The notes under the pieces were generated by a model. The model made no database searches. It saw only the letters and a program-made list of their open reading frames with translations, and was not told the DNA's origin. Positions 24,286 through 33,215 of a stretch of 64,000 nt of DNA are shown piece after piece (positions within the stretch are counted from its first letter, which is position 1; every line of letters begins with the position of its first letter). The stretch is from Pelagibacterium flavum. Lineage in GTDB: Bacteria; Pseudomonadota; Alphaproteobacteria; Rhizobiales; Devosiaceae. Made by a program: the position numbers and the translations under genes. The DNA lies in assembly GCF_025854335.1 (NCBI RefSeq), contig NZ_CP107716.1:1667001-1731000 (forward strand), read 5' to 3'.

Positions 24286-25380
24286 ATGGCCAACGAGACG
24301 GGAAAATCGGATGGGGCGCTCGGGGACGACTGGGCAGCCATGCTCGAAGCGGAAGCGGGGGCCACCGATACTGAGGGGCGCGTTCTCAATCAGGACGAGA
24401 TCGATTCGCTTCTGGGATTCGATTCCAGCGCCGCATCCAGCGTCGAGCTGACAGGTGTCCGGGCGCTCATCAACTCGGCGCTGGTTTCCTACGAACGCCT
24501 GCCGATGCTGGAAATCGCGTTTGACCGGCTGGTGCGGCTGACGACGACAACCCTGCGCAATTTCACCTCCGACAATGTCGAGGTTACCCTTGAATCGATC
24601 AGTTCGGTGCGGTTCGGGGATTATCTCAATTCGATCCCGCTGCCGGCCATCCTCTCGGTCATCAAGGCCGAGGAGTGGGACAATTTCGGGCTTCTGACCG
24701 TCGATAGCGCGCTGATCTATTCGATGATCGACGTGCTGTTGGGCGGACGGCGCGGATCGAGTGTCATTCGCGTCGAGGGGCGGCCTTATACGACAATCGA
24801 ACTGGCGCTGGCCCGCCGGATGATCGAGCACATTCTCGACGACATGCACAAGGCATTCGAGCCGCTGGCGCCGGTCAATTTCAAGCTCGACCGCATGGAG
24901 ACCAATCCGCGCTTTGCCGCCATCTCGCGGCCGGGCAACGCGGCGATCCTTGTCGAGTTGCGCATCGATATGGACGATCGCGGCGGCAAGATCGAAATCA
25001 TGCTGCCCTATGCCACGATCGAGCCGATCCGCGAGCAATTGCTCCAGATGTATATGGGCGAAAAATTCGGGCGCGATCCGATCTGGGAGGGCCATCTGGC
25101 CACCGAGATTTACGCCGCCGATACCGAAATTTCCGCCGTGCTGCATGAATTGCAGCTGCCCTTGTCCAAGGCTCTCAATCTGGCCGAGGGGGATACGATC
25201 ATGTTCGACATGACCCCGTCGGACCCCATTACGCTGCGGTGCGGCGATGTGGACCTGACGCGGGCGGTGATGGGCCATATCGGCAAAAATGTTTCGGTCC
25301 GGGTCACCCGACCGCTCAACCCGCCAAAGGTAACGATGGCGGCCTTCGAAGCGATGGAAGAAAAGGCGGAGGGCAAATGA
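24286..25380 (+). CDS. fliM: Flagellar motor switch protein FliM
   Basis: 364 residues. The N-terminal segment VLNQDEIDSLLGFD is the FliM signature region. The CheC-like middle domain (ALINSALVSYERLPMLEIAF) and the C-terminal SpoA/FliN-like domain (DITRAVMGHIGKNVSVRVTR type) follow. It is a C-ring switch protein. The next gene overlaps its stop as ATGA. Confidence 0.94.
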   Translation: MANETGKSDGALGDDWAAMLEAEAGATDTEGRVLNQDEIDSLLGFDSSAASSVELTGVRALINSALVSYERLPMLEIAFDRLVRLTTTTLRNFTSDNVEVTLESISSVRFGDYLNSIPLPAILSVIKAEEWDNFGLLTVDSALIYSMIDVLLGGRRGSSVIRVEGRPYTTIELALARRMIEHILDDMHKAFEPLAPVNFKLDRMETNPRFAAISRPGNAAILVELRIDMDDRGGKIEIMLPYATIEPIREQLLQMYMGEKFGRDPIWEGHLATEIYAADTEISAVLHELQLPLSKALNLAEGDTIMFDMTPSDPITLRCGDVDLTRAVMGHIGKNVSVRVTRPLNPPKVTMAAFEAMEEKAEGK

Positions 25381-25790
25381 TGCCTCTTGGATTGATGATT
25401 GAGCTTGCCGTTGCCGTTCTTCTCGCAACGACAATCGGTTACTGCATTGTCCTCAACAGCCGAATCCGCAATCTGCAGGCCGACCGCGCCGCGCTCCAGC
25501 AGATGATTGCCGATCTTGTGCAGGCCACGACCATGGCGAACGGTGCCATCAAGGGGCTGCGGGAAACCGCCGTCGAGGCCGACGAAAAGCTCAACACCCG
25601 GCTCAACGAGGCCGAGCGCTTCGCCATCGAACTGGCCAACCACGTCAATGCCGGCCAGGCCGTCATGGATCGTATCGCCAAGATCACCCAGGCAGCGCGT
25701 ACGCCGGGCGATGGTGGGGAGGGTAGCCGGGCCGGCAGCGCGCTCAGGACACTCAAGGACCACCAGAAGCGCCGGGAGCACGCTGCGTGA
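25377..25790 (+). CDS. DUF6468 family flagellar-cluster protein
   Basis: 137 residues. One N-terminal membrane helix (MIELAVAVLLATTIGYCIVL) is followed by a coiled coil and a short charged tail. This matches the DUF6468 protein found between fliM and motE in many alphaproteobacteria. Its role is unknown; position suggests motor or stator assembly. The start overlaps fliM (ATGA) and the stop overlaps motE (GTGA). Confidence 0.75.
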   Translation: MMPLGLMIELAVAVLLATTIGYCIVLNSRIRNLQADRAALQQMIADLVQATTMANGAIKGLRETAVEADEKLNTRLNEAERFAIELANHVNAGQAVMDRIAKITQAARTPGDGGEGSRAGSALRTLKDHQKRREHAA

Positions 25791-26536
25791 ACCAGGTTCG
25801 TCTTCTGCCCGTCGTCGTTGTCGCGGCATCGGCCTTGCTGATGCTCAAGACGTTCGGCATCGTTTCCGGACAGGGCTATTTGCTCGGCGGGGTCAGTGCT
25901 GCGCAGGCGGCTGGCGGTGGCCAGGTCACCGAGGAAACCGTGGCTGAACCCGAAGCCGCGCCGGAAGCCGATCAGGAGCCGGAAGTCGAAATGTCGGCGG
26001 CCGATGCAGCCGCGGCGGCGCTTTTTGACAATTTCCCCACCGAGGACGCCGAACTTGCCGCGGCCGGGGACGCCGAGCCCGGTTCGACCGAGGCCCTCAT
26101 CCTGCAGCGGCTTGCCGAACGCCGCGTCGAGCTCGAGAGCTTTGCCACTGAGCTTCAGACCCGGCTGGCGGTGGTCGAGGCCGCCGAGTTGCGGATCGAG
26201 GAGCGCATGAGCGAGCTCAGCGCCATGGAAGCCCAGATCAACGCGCTGGTCGACGCCCAGCAAAATGCGGAGGCCGAACAGTTCGCGGCCATCGTCGCCA
26301 TGTATGAAAACATGCGGGCGGGTGATGCCGCCACGATCTTTAATGATCTCGACGAAGGCGTGCTGGTGAAAGTGGGGCAGGCCATGAACCCGCGCAAGCT
26401 GGGGCCGATCATGGCCAAGATGATCCCCGCCAAGGCGCAGCAACTCACCGTTCTTCTTGCCCAGACCGGGCCGACCGGCCCCGCCGAACCTCCGGCGCAG
26501 GAGTTCGCCAATTTGCCCCAGATCGTTGGCCAATAG
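25787..26536 (+). CDS. motE: MotE-family flagellar motor protein
   Basis: 249 residues with a GTG start. An N-terminal membrane anchor (residues 5-20), an acidic Pro/Glu-rich linker (45-80), a coiled coil (105-165) and a MgtE-N/FliG-like domain (IVAMYENMRAGDAATIFNDL, then ILAKMIPAKA-like end) follow in order. MotE acts in the periplasm as a chaperone for MotC in Sinorhizobium. Coupled to the preceding gene by GTGA. Confidence 0.8.
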   Translation: MNQVRLLPVVVVAASALLMLKTFGIVSGQGYLLGGVSAAQAAGGGQVTEETVAEPEAAPEADQEPEVEMSAADAAAAALFDNFPTEDAELAAAGDAEPGSTEALILQRLAERRVELESFATELQTRLAVVEAAELRIEERMSELSAMEAQINALVDAQQNAEAEQFAAIVAMYENMRAGDAATIFNDLDEGVLVKVGQAMNPRKLGPIMAKMIPAKAQQLTVLLAQTGPTGPAEPPAQEFANLPQIVGQ

Positions 26537-26621
26537 CCGATCGCGCGGCTTTTGCCGTGCGTGGTAATCCCATCTTAAGCGCTGCTGCCTAGTGTGCCCT
26601 TGAATAAGGGCGGCAGGCAGA

Positions 26622-29600
26622 ATGCTTTCGACCACAAGAAAACGTGGACGCCAGGTTTATGGGTATGGGGACGCTGCAAGAGCCATCTTGCTGGCGTTTT
26701 TTGCGTTGCTGGCGGGTATTGCGCCCGCACTGGCCCAGGAAAACATTATTTTCGAAGCTCAGCGGCATGAAAATTACGGCCGGCTGATCCTGACCTTTCC
26801 CGACCGCATGAAGCTGCCCGAACATACGGTAACCAGCGACAACGGCGTACTGGTCATCGCGGTTCCCGGCACGCCCATGGATGGGTTTCTGCCCGATATC
26901 GGCACCATTCTTGGCGAGTATCTTGCCGTCGCCCGGTTCGATCCCGATCGCACCGGCATCCGCATGGGGATGCGCGAGCAGTTCCAGATCAACACCATTG
27001 CCGCCGGCGAGCAGCTCTATATCGACCTTCTGCCCACCGACTGGGTCGGATTGCCCCCGGCGCTGCCGCCCGAAATCATCACGAAGCTGGCCGAGCGCGC
27101 CGAAGAGGCTGCCCGGATCGCCGAGGAGCGCCGCCGGGCCGAACTGGTGCTCGAATACAATCCCCAGCCCACGATCAGGGTGGGGCGGCATCCGACCTTC
27201 TCGCGCATCGAATTTAACTGGAACGTGGGCACCAAGGCCGAGTTCACCCGCGAAGGAGAGAGCGCCTCGATCCGGTTCGACTGGCCGGTGCGCGTCGATC
27301 TTTATCAGGTGCTGTCCGATCGCCCCGCACAGCTTGGCGAGGTGACCAACATCGTCCATGGGGCCGATACCGAAATCGTCATGGCCATTCCCGAGGATGT
27401 TTCGGTCCGGTTCTACGAGCAGTCGAGCACCGAGTTCATTCTCGATATCGACGTTCCCGGAGCCAGTGCCGAGGGGTTCGATCTGGGCGAAATTGCCGCG
27501 ACCCTGGGCGGACCCGAAGCTGTCGCAGAGGGGGATGAACACGCCCAAACGGCCGAACAGCCGACCCATGACGGGCCGGACATCGTGCAGCCCTTTGTCA
27601 GCACGGTGGGACAGACGGTTCGCATCGTTTTCCCGTTCGTCGAGGAAACGCCCGCGGCCGTGTTCCGTCGCGGCGACGTGGTCTGGATGCTGTTCGATAC
27701 CTCGGCCCGGCTGGTCAGCCCCGATGAACAGTCGGGTGAAATTCTCGATGGTCTGGCTCGCGATCTCACTGTCGAGAGCACGGGCGCGGCCTATGTGGTG
27801 CGCATGGTGCTCAACCAGAACCGGCTGGCAACGCTGGCTTCGGAGGGACAAAGCTGGGTTCTCTCGCTGGGTGATATTCTGCTGTCGGCCACCCATCCGG
27901 TAACGTTTGAGCGCCGCCGCTCGCCTTCGGGACTTTATGAAATGCTGGCCGATCTCGAGCGGCCCGCCAATGTGCATCAGCTTCGCGATCCCGATGTGGG
28001 CGATATTCTCGATGTGGTGACCACGTTTCCGCCGGCCCGCGGCGTGGTGCGCGATCTGGGCTTTGTGGATTTCGAAGCGCCGCGGTCGGTCCACGGGCTG
28101 GTCGTCAAGCCGCTCCATGAAGGGGTCAGCGTTTCCATCGAGGACAGGTTTGCTGTGATTTCCGCCGATGCCGGGCTTACGGTTTCGACCGATGACGGCC
28201 AGCGTCTTTACGCTCCGGCGTCAACCAGCGTCAGCGCCCTTGATCTCAATGAAATGATGACGCCCAACCCCGATGATTTCGTCTTGCGGCGCGACGAATA
28301 TCAGGCGCGCGCCGCATTGGCCGAGGGCAGGGCGCTCGACCGGGCCCGGCTCGATCTGGCCCAGTTCTATCTGAGCAACGATTTCGCCTTCGAGGCGATC
28401 GGTGTGCTCAACGTCCTTTCGCGGGATCTGCGCCAGACCAGTCTGGAACACGAGCTCAATGCGACGCTTGCCGCCGCCAATGCCCTGGCCGGACGCCATG
28501 TCGACGCGCTTGCGCTGCTCAACGCGGAGATCATGCTCAACGATCCCGACGCGATGATCTGGCGGACCATCGCCAAGGTCGATGCCGGCGATTTCGCAGG
28601 CGCGCGGCTCGATGCGTTCGGGGGCGATCATGTCGTTGACAATTATCCCAACTGGATCAGGGCGCGCTTCCACATGGCGGCGATACGCGCCGCAGTGGAG
28701 CAGAGCGACGCCACAATGGCCGCCGACATGATCCGGGCTGTCGATCTGGCCGCTCTGACGCCCGATCAGGTTGCGCAGTATCAGCTGCTTTCGGCGCGGC
28801 TCGACCATATCAACGGGCTCGAGGATGACGCGCTGGAAGGCTATGGCCGGGTCATTGCCGCCGACCGGCGCGGCTCGACGGCGGAAGCTGTGCTGCACAC
28901 CATCGAAATCCTGGACGATATGGATCAGCTCGATGTGGAAAAGGCCATCCACACCCTGGCTGTGCAATCGACCTTGTGGCGTGGCGACCAGCTCGAAATC
29001 GACATCGTCACCAAGCTGACCGACCTGCAATATCGCCATGGCGATTATCGCGACGCGTTCGTTCTGACACGGGAAATGGCCATGGGTTTTGAGGATAGCC
29101 GGGCGCTCGATCCGCTCCTGGCGCGGGCCCGTACCGAATTTTCCGGGCTGTTCCTCGATGGCCGGGCCGACGCGCTCGACGCGGTTTCGGCGCTCTCGAT
29201 CTATTACGATTATCGGCACCTCACCCCACCGGGGGCCGAGGGCGACATGATGATCCGCAATCTCGCCCAGCGGCTGATCGAAGTGGATCTGCTCGCCCAG
29301 GCGTCGGAACTGCTGCTCTATCAGGTCGAAAACCGGCTCGATGGCGCTGCCCGCGCCCAGGTGGCGGCCGATCTGGCCATCATCTATATCGCCAACCGTG
29401 ACCCCAATTCGGCGTTGCGGGTGCTCTATGAGACCCGGCTGGCCGGATTGCCGCCGGGGCTCGAACGCCAGCGTCGCGTGCTCGAAGCCAGCGCGCTCAT
29501 TCACGCTCATCGCCACGATCTGGCGCTGGACCTGCTCTCGAGCCTTACGGGGCGTGACACCGAATTGCTGCGCATCGATGCTCTGTGGCAGGCCAGCCGC

Positions 29601-29975
29601 TATTCGGCGGCCGCTGAAATGATCGAGGCGCTTTATTCGCCCGATCTCGGCACCGGCACGCTCAGCCCCATGGCGCGCACCAATGTCGTCAAGGCGGCGG
29701 TGGGCTATGTTCTCTCGAACGACCAGATCGGGCTGGCCCGTCTGCGCAGTCGGTTCTCCGAGGCCATGTCGACAACCCCCGAATGGCCGGTCTTTTCCTT
29801 CGTTGTCGAAAATGTCGATCCCAACGGCGTCAATTTCCGCGAGATTGCCCGGCAGGTCGCCGATACCCAGGCCATCAACGCGTTCCTGAACGCCTATCGC
29901 GAGATTTACGCCGGCCAGAACGCTGTGACGCCGCTGCGCGCGGCGCCCGAGACGGGTGCCGTGGCGAGTTTGTAG
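26622..29975 (+). CDS. Large secreted TPR-repeat protein of the flagellar cluster
   Basis: 1117 residues. A signal peptide (about residues 20-39, ending PALA-QE) predicts export. Residues 40-430 contain repeated beta-rich modules of the AMIN-like kind (for example TVRIVFPFVEETPAAVFRRG then DVVWMLFD), interrupted by an Ala/Glu/Arg helix at 165-185. Residues 560-1090 are helical TPR-like repeats. The layout resembles peptidoglycan-associated scaffold proteins. It follows motE by 85 bp in the same direction. I recall no characterised function; a periplasmic role in motor assembly or placement is inferred. Confidence 0.7.
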   Translation: MLSTTRKRGRQVYGYGDAARAILLAFFALLAGIAPALAQENIIFEAQRHENYGRLILTFPDRMKLPEHTVTSDNGVLVIAVPGTPMDGFLPDIGTILGEYLAVARFDPDRTGIRMGMREQFQINTIAAGEQLYIDLLPTDWVGLPPALPPEIITKLAERAEEAARIAEERRRAELVLEYNPQPTIRVGRHPTFSRIEFNWNVGTKAEFTREGESASIRFDWPVRVDLYQVLSDRPAQLGEVTNIVHGADTEIVMAIPEDVSVRFYEQSSTEFILDIDVPGASAEGFDLGEIAATLGGPEAVAEGDEHAQTAEQPTHDGPDIVQPFVSTVGQTVRIVFPFVEETPAAVFRRGDVVWMLFDTSARLVSPDEQSGEILDGLARDLTVESTGAAYVVRMVLNQNRLATLASEGQSWVLSLGDILLSATHPVTFERRRSPSGLYEMLADLERPANVHQLRDPDVGDILDVVTTFPPARGVVRDLGFVDFEAPRSVHGLVVKPLHEGVSVSIEDRFAVISADAGLTVSTDDGQRLYAPASTSVSALDLNEMMTPNPDDFVLRRDEYQARAALAEGRALDRARLDLAQFYLSNDFAFEAIGVLNVLSRDLRQTSLEHELNATLAAANALAGRHVDALALLNAEIMLNDPDAMIWRTIAKVDAGDFAGARLDAFGGDHVVDNYPNWIRARFHMAAIRAAVEQSDATMAADMIRAVDLAALTPDQVAQYQLLSARLDHINGLEDDALEGYGRVIAADRRGSTAEAVLHTIEILDDMDQLDVEKAIHTLAVQSTLWRGDQLEIDIVTKLTDLQYRHGDYRDAFVLTREMAMGFEDSRALDPLLARARTEFSGLFLDGRADALDAVSALSIYYDYRHLTPPGAEGDMMIRNLAQRLIEVDLLAQASELLLYQVENRLDGAARAQVAADLAIIYIANRDPNSALRVLYETRLAGLPPGLERQRRVLEASALIHAHRHDLALDLLSSLTGRDTELLRIDALWQASRYSAAAEMIEALYSPDLGTGTLSPMARTNVVKAAVGYVLSNDQIGLARLRSRFSEAMSTTPEWPVFSFVVENVDPNGVNFREIARQVADTQAINAFLNAYREIYAGQNAVTPLRAAPETGAVASL

Positions 29976-30158
29976 GTGTTGGGCAGAATTGCCATTTGCC
30001 CCAGCGCTTCCCCGTGAAAACCGGGGTCTATGGGCGCAGCCTCCAGCATCGACGTTGACGGTGTGCTGATGGCCCCCGGCGTTCGCCGGGGATGCGGTGG
30101 ATGGGGCACGCTTGCGACAACATTTGAACCGTTCAAGACGACCAAACTCTCCCTTGTC

Positions 30159-30181
30159 ATTCCGGGATTTATTCCCGGAAT
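30159..30181. repeat. Short palindromic repeat
   Basis: ATTCCGGGA, a 5-nt centre, TCCCGGAAT. Sequence and setting (between convergent genes) resemble common dispersed REP-like elements. No second copy is present in this window. Confidence 0.6.
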
Positions 30182-30298
30182 CCAGCTAGAGGTGGGAGCG
30201 GCACGGCTCAAAGGCCGTGGAGTTGGCAATCGCTGATAGTGGGCCGGTGTATGCTGCGGTGCTGATCCGGCCGTCGCTTATGCTCCGGCGTTCGTGCC

Positions 30299-30344
30299 TC
30301 AAATCGCTCCACTGGAGCGATTTGACCTTGCCTTTGGCAAGGTC
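30299..30344. repeat. Tandem hairpins after fliP
   Basis: TCAAATCGCTCC, ACT, GGAGCGATTTGA (30299-30325) directly abuts GACCTTGCC, TTT, GGCAAGGTC (30324-30344). Both stems are perfect with 3-nt loops. They lie just beyond the fliP stop on the minus strand and have no T-run, so transcript end protection is as likely as termination. Confidence 0.75.
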
Positions 30345-30349
30345 GGCAC

Positions 30350-31156
30350 TCACCCCGTGAAACTTCTTATCAGCGATCCGGCAACAAGGTGCCAGCCGTC
30401 GACCAGCACGAAAAAGATCAGCTTGAACGGCAGGGAAATGATGACCGGGGGCAGCATCATCATGCCCATGCTCATCAGCACCGAGGCCACGACCATGTCG
30501 ATGACCACGAAGGGCAGGAACAACAGAAAGCCGATCTCGAACGCCCTTCGGAGTTCGGAGATCATGAAGGCGGGAATCAGGATGCGCAGTTCGAGGTCTT
30601 CGGGGTTTTCCGGCGCCGGAGTTTCGGTCAGATCCATGAACAGCATCACGTCCTGGGGGCGGACATGGGTGCGCATGAATTCGTGCAGCGGGCCCGAGCT
30701 CAACTCGATCGCTTCGGTGATTTCGACCTCGCCGGCCACCAGCGGCTCTATTCCCAGCTCATAGCTTTGCTGCAGGGTGGGCGCCATGATGAAGGCGGTG
30801 AGAAACAGCGCCAGCGAAATCATCACCGAATTGGGCGGCGCGGTCTGCAGCCCGATGGCGGTGCGCAGCAGCGAAAGTACCACGACGATACGGGTAAAGC
30901 TGGTCACCATCACGAGAATGGAGGGCGCCAGCGCCAGAATGGTAATGAGCGCGATCATCTGGATCGCGCGCTCGGTCAGCGTGGTCTCGTCGCCGAAATC
31001 GATGGAGATGTCCTGGGCGATTCCCGTGGCGGGCAGCAGCAGGATGGCGGCGAGGCCAAGAGCAACGACAAGTGCCGCGCGGGGCGTTCGAGCCCGGCGC
31101 GGTGCGGTATCAGGACCTTGTTGCCGTGTCCTCGTAATCGTTTTCCCTCGCTTCAA
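30350..31156 (-). CDS. fliP: Flagellar export gate protein FliP
   Basis: About 268 residues. After a signal peptide (ALVVALGLAAILLLPATGIA) come the FliP hallmarks SFTRIVVVLSLLRTAIGLQT and PPNSVMISLALFLTAFIMAP, then the C-terminal pair of helices (FEIGFLLFLPFVVIDMVVAS). It is a core membrane component of the flagellar type III gate. No ATG or GTG lies between the fliO-overlapping region and the signal peptide. Candidates are TTG at 31156 or a rare ATT at 31138, which has a better ribosome site (GAGGG). It overlaps the 3' end of fliO. Confidence 0.88.
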   Translation of the reverse strand: MKRGKTITRTRQQGPDTAPRRARTPRAALVVALGLAAILLLPATGIAQDISIDFGDETTLTERAIQMIALITILALAPSILVMVTSFTRIVVVLSLLRTAIGLQTAPPNSVMISLALFLTAFIMAPTLQQSYELGIEPLVAGEVEITEAIELSSGPLHEFMRTHVRPQDVMLFMDLTETPAPENPEDLELRILIPAFMISELRRAFEIGFLLFLPFVVIDMVVASVLMSMGMMMLPPVIISLPFKLIFFVLVDGWHLVAGSLIRSFTG

Positions 31157-31694
31157 GCAGCGGTTCGGGCTCCACGGTCGTGGTGGCCGACATGGCAACG
31201 CTTGTAGCTGAGTCGGCGGAGGCGCGGCCCTTATTGTCAGGCTTTCCCCCATCGAGTTTGGGTTCATTGTCCTCGACCGGGCGCAAAAGGCCCGTATGGC
31301 GCAGCGATTTGCCCATTGGCCGGGCAGGGGCCGCGGGCTCGGGCGCAGCAACGGCCGGAGTGGGTTCGGCGGCCCTGCGGCGCGGGCGCTGGACCTGCTG
31401 GACGGGTGGGGCTTCAAAGCCGCTTTCGACCACCAGGTCGTTGGGGCCGCCAATGACGATCAGATGCTCGGTCTGGTCGCGGCGGACGATGACGGCCTGG
31501 CGCTTGTTGTCGATGGCAATGGAATCGATGACCATGAGGCGCCGGTTGCGGCCACGGCCAACGCTGGCCGAGGCATCGCCTACCAGTTTGATGAGCCACA
31601 CGGCGAGCACGATCAAAACGATCACGATGGCCAGAGCCACGATCATTGTCAGATAGCCGTTTTCACCGCCAAAAAGGCTGTTCAGAAATCCCAC
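31110..31694 (-). CDS. fliO: Flagellar biosynthesis protein FliO
   Basis: 194 residues from a GTG at 31694 with AGGAG seven bases upstream; a GTG at 31733 is possible. One membrane helix (YLTMIVALAIVIVLIVLAVW) precedes a small FliO domain (RLMVIDSIAIDNKRQAVIVR, then LIVIGG). A long Pro/Ala/Glu-rich cytoplasmic tail follows. FliO helps assemble the FliP ring. It is transcribed divergently from flgB with a shared CtrA box. Confidence 0.85.
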   Translation of the reverse strand: MGFLNSLFGGENGYLTMIVALAIVIVLIVLAVWLIKLVGDASASVGRGRNRRLMVIDSIAIDNKRQAVIVRRDQTEHLIVIGGPNDLVVESGFEAPPVQQVQRPRRRAAEPTPAVAAPEPAAPARPMGKSLRHTGLLRPVEDNEPKLDGGKPDNKGRASADSATSVAMSATTTVEPEPLLEARENDYEDTATRS

Positions 31695-31825
31695 TGGCAC
31701 GCTCCTGGAAATGGGCAACTCGTCCCGCGACACATAGCCGGACGCTTGGAGATGGGCAATAGCTGCCTACTATAGCTTAGCTTTGTTCAAAATTGGGAGA
31801 TTTCCGGCCCTTGATGTCGGGTCGG

Positions 31826-31840
31826 TTAACGCGTCGTTAA
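31826..31840. promoter_or_regulatory. CtrA box between fliO and flgB
   Basis: A perfect TTAA-N7-TTAA (N7 = CGCGTCG). It reads the same pattern on both strands and lies 60-74 bp before flgB and about 130 bp before fliO, so it could serve both directions. Confidence 0.78.
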
Positions 31841-31899
31841 CCATAGGGTAGGCAATGTTTGCCCAGTTAACAGACTGTAACCGGATTCGGCGGACCGAC

Positions 31900-32304
31900 A
31901 TGGCCATTGGCGACCTGCCCATTTTTGCCGCGCTCAAGAACAGGATGCAGTGGCACCAGACCCGCCAGACGCTTCTGGCCGAGAACGTCGCCAATGCCGA
32001 AACGCCGGGCTATCGCGGACGGGACCTCGCACCGTTCTCCATCGAAAGCACGGCGCGCCGCTCGGGCACCAATGTCACGACGACGGCGACAAACCGCAAC
32101 CATTTCTCGGTCGGGGGCGATCCAAGCCGCGCCATGGGCGCGCGGACGATGAACAGTTTCGAGATCATGCCCGAGGGCAACGGGGTGACGCTCGAAGAAG
32201 AGATGATGAAGGTCACGACCAACCAGATGGACTATCAGGCCGCGACCACGCTCTACACACGCTCCATTCGGCTGATGAAGATCGCGCTGGGCAAGAACGT
32301 ATAG
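31900..32304 (+). CDS. flgB: Proximal rod protein FlgB
   Basis: 134 residues from the ATG at 31900. LPIFAALKNRMQWHQTRQTL and AENVANAETPGYRGRDL are the FlgB signature. The C-terminal helix (TTLYTRSIRLMKIALGK) is conserved. First gene of flgB-flgC-fliE-fliQ-fliR-flhB. Confidence 0.95.
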   Translation: MAIGDLPIFAALKNRMQWHQTRQTLLAENVANAETPGYRGRDLAPFSIESTARRSGTNVTTTATNRNHFSVGGDPSRAMGARTMNSFEIMPEGNGVTLEEEMMKVTTNQMDYQAATTLYTRSIRLMKIALGKNV

Positions 32305-32315
32305 GACGCTAAGGC

Positions 32316-32729
32316 ATGAACGACTTCATGACATCGATCAAGATCGCCGGGTCGGGGCTCAACGCCCAGACGGCGCGCATGCGGGTGATCGCCGAGAACA
32401 TGGCCAATGCCGATTCCGCCGGGCATACGCCCGACGAAGACCCCTATCGCCGCAAGGTGCCGACCTTCCATGCGGTGCTCAATCGCGAGCTCGGCGCCAC
32501 GGAAGTGGCTGTCGGGGCGCTCGCCACCGACATGAGCGACTTTTCCTCGCGCTATGAGCCGGGTCACCCGGCGGCCGACGAGAACGGGTATGTCAAATAC
32601 CCCAACGTCAACACGCTGATCGAGACCATGGACATGCGTGAGGCCCAGCGCACCTACGAGGCCAACCTCAACGTCGTCACCGTCTCGCGCCAGATGCTGG
32701 GGCGGACGCTCGATATTCTGCGCGGTTAA
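32316..32729 (+). CDS. flgC: Proximal rod protein FlgC
   Basis: 137 residues. IAGSGLNAQTARMRVIAENM opens the protein, and NTLIETMDMREAQRTYEANL with a final SRQMLGRTLDIL helix closes it. It is the usual FlgC size and partner of FlgB in the rod. It starts 12 nt after flgB, with AGGA upstream. Confidence 0.95.
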   Translation: MNDFMTSIKIAGSGLNAQTARMRVIAENMANADSAGHTPDEDPYRRKVPTFHAVLNRELGATEVAVGALATDMSDFSSRYEPGHPAADENGYVKYPNVNTLIETMDMREAQRTYEANLNVVTVSRQMLGRTLDILRG

Positions 32730-32735
32730 GGGAGG

Positions 32736-32776
32736 GCTTCGAGCAATAGTGGTTTCCACTTTTGCGGTTCGGAAGC
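32736..32776. repeat. Palindromic intergenic element, copy 2
   Basis: This is the same element as at 22719-22759 in the opposite orientation, between flgC and fliE. Outer GCTTC/GGAAGC with inner AGTGG/CCACT. The flanking GCGGTTCGGAAGCGCGAC is shared with copy 1. It does not interrupt the operon coding order. Confidence 0.85.
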
Positions 32777-32800
32777 GCGACAACCAAAGGAACTAAGTTC

Positions 32801-33124
32801 ATGAGCACGCCATTCAATGCAGCCGCAGCAGCGTACGGCAACGTCTCGCGCCTGGTTTCCGATCAGGCTGGCGGCAAGCTGACCGCGCCCGCCGCCTCAC
32901 CCTCCGGCGCCGATTTCGGGCAAATGCTGGCCGAGCAGCTCAGCGGCATCGTCGAGACCGGGCAGCGCTCCGATCAGGTCGCTGTCGACATGATCAACGG
33001 CAAGGCCAACGTCGTCGACGTCGTGACCGCGCTGGCCGAAACCGAGTCGGCGATGGAGACCATGGTCACGGTGCGCGATCGGGTGATCTCGGCCTATGAA
33101 GAAATCATGCGCATGCCGATCTAG
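32801..33124 (+). CDS. fliE: MS-ring-rod junction protein FliE
   Basis: 107 residues from MSTPFN at 32801, with AAAGGA upstream. The conserved C-terminal half (VDMINGKANVVDVVTALAET and VTVRDRVISAYEEIMRMPI) is diagnostic. It is exported first and links rod to MS ring. An upstream frame extends into the repeat element and is not used. Confidence 0.94.
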   Translation: MSTPFNAAAAAYGNVSRLVSDQAGGKLTAPAASPSGADFGQMLAEQLSGIVETGQRSDQVAVDMINGKANVVDVVTALAETESAMETMVTVRDRVISAYEEIMRMPI

Positions 33125-33215
33125 CCCGTCTTTTGGGCGTGGCCCCTGAGTACACCGAGGGTCCATTGGGCGTCAGAGCGTGTACAATAGGCTCGATTCG
33201 GCAGGAGCCATTCCC

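Larger units (their letters stand above)
29976..30349. other. 374-bp intergenic region with hairpin elements
   Basis: Between the TPR gene and the convergent fliP gene. It holds three inverted repeats (30159-30181, 30299-30325, 30324-30344), annotated separately. No gene is supported. Confidence 0.6.

Noticed and set aside
23620..25434. 604-codon open frame antisense to fliL and fliM
   Set aside because: It is Arg/Gln/His-rich shadow sequence with no domain, while the plus strand encodes clear FliL and FliM.
26589..28118. 509-codon open frame antisense to the TPR protein gene
   Set aside because: Low-complexity His/Arg/Gly-rich translation typical of an antisense shadow; the plus frame has a signal peptide and TPR pattern.
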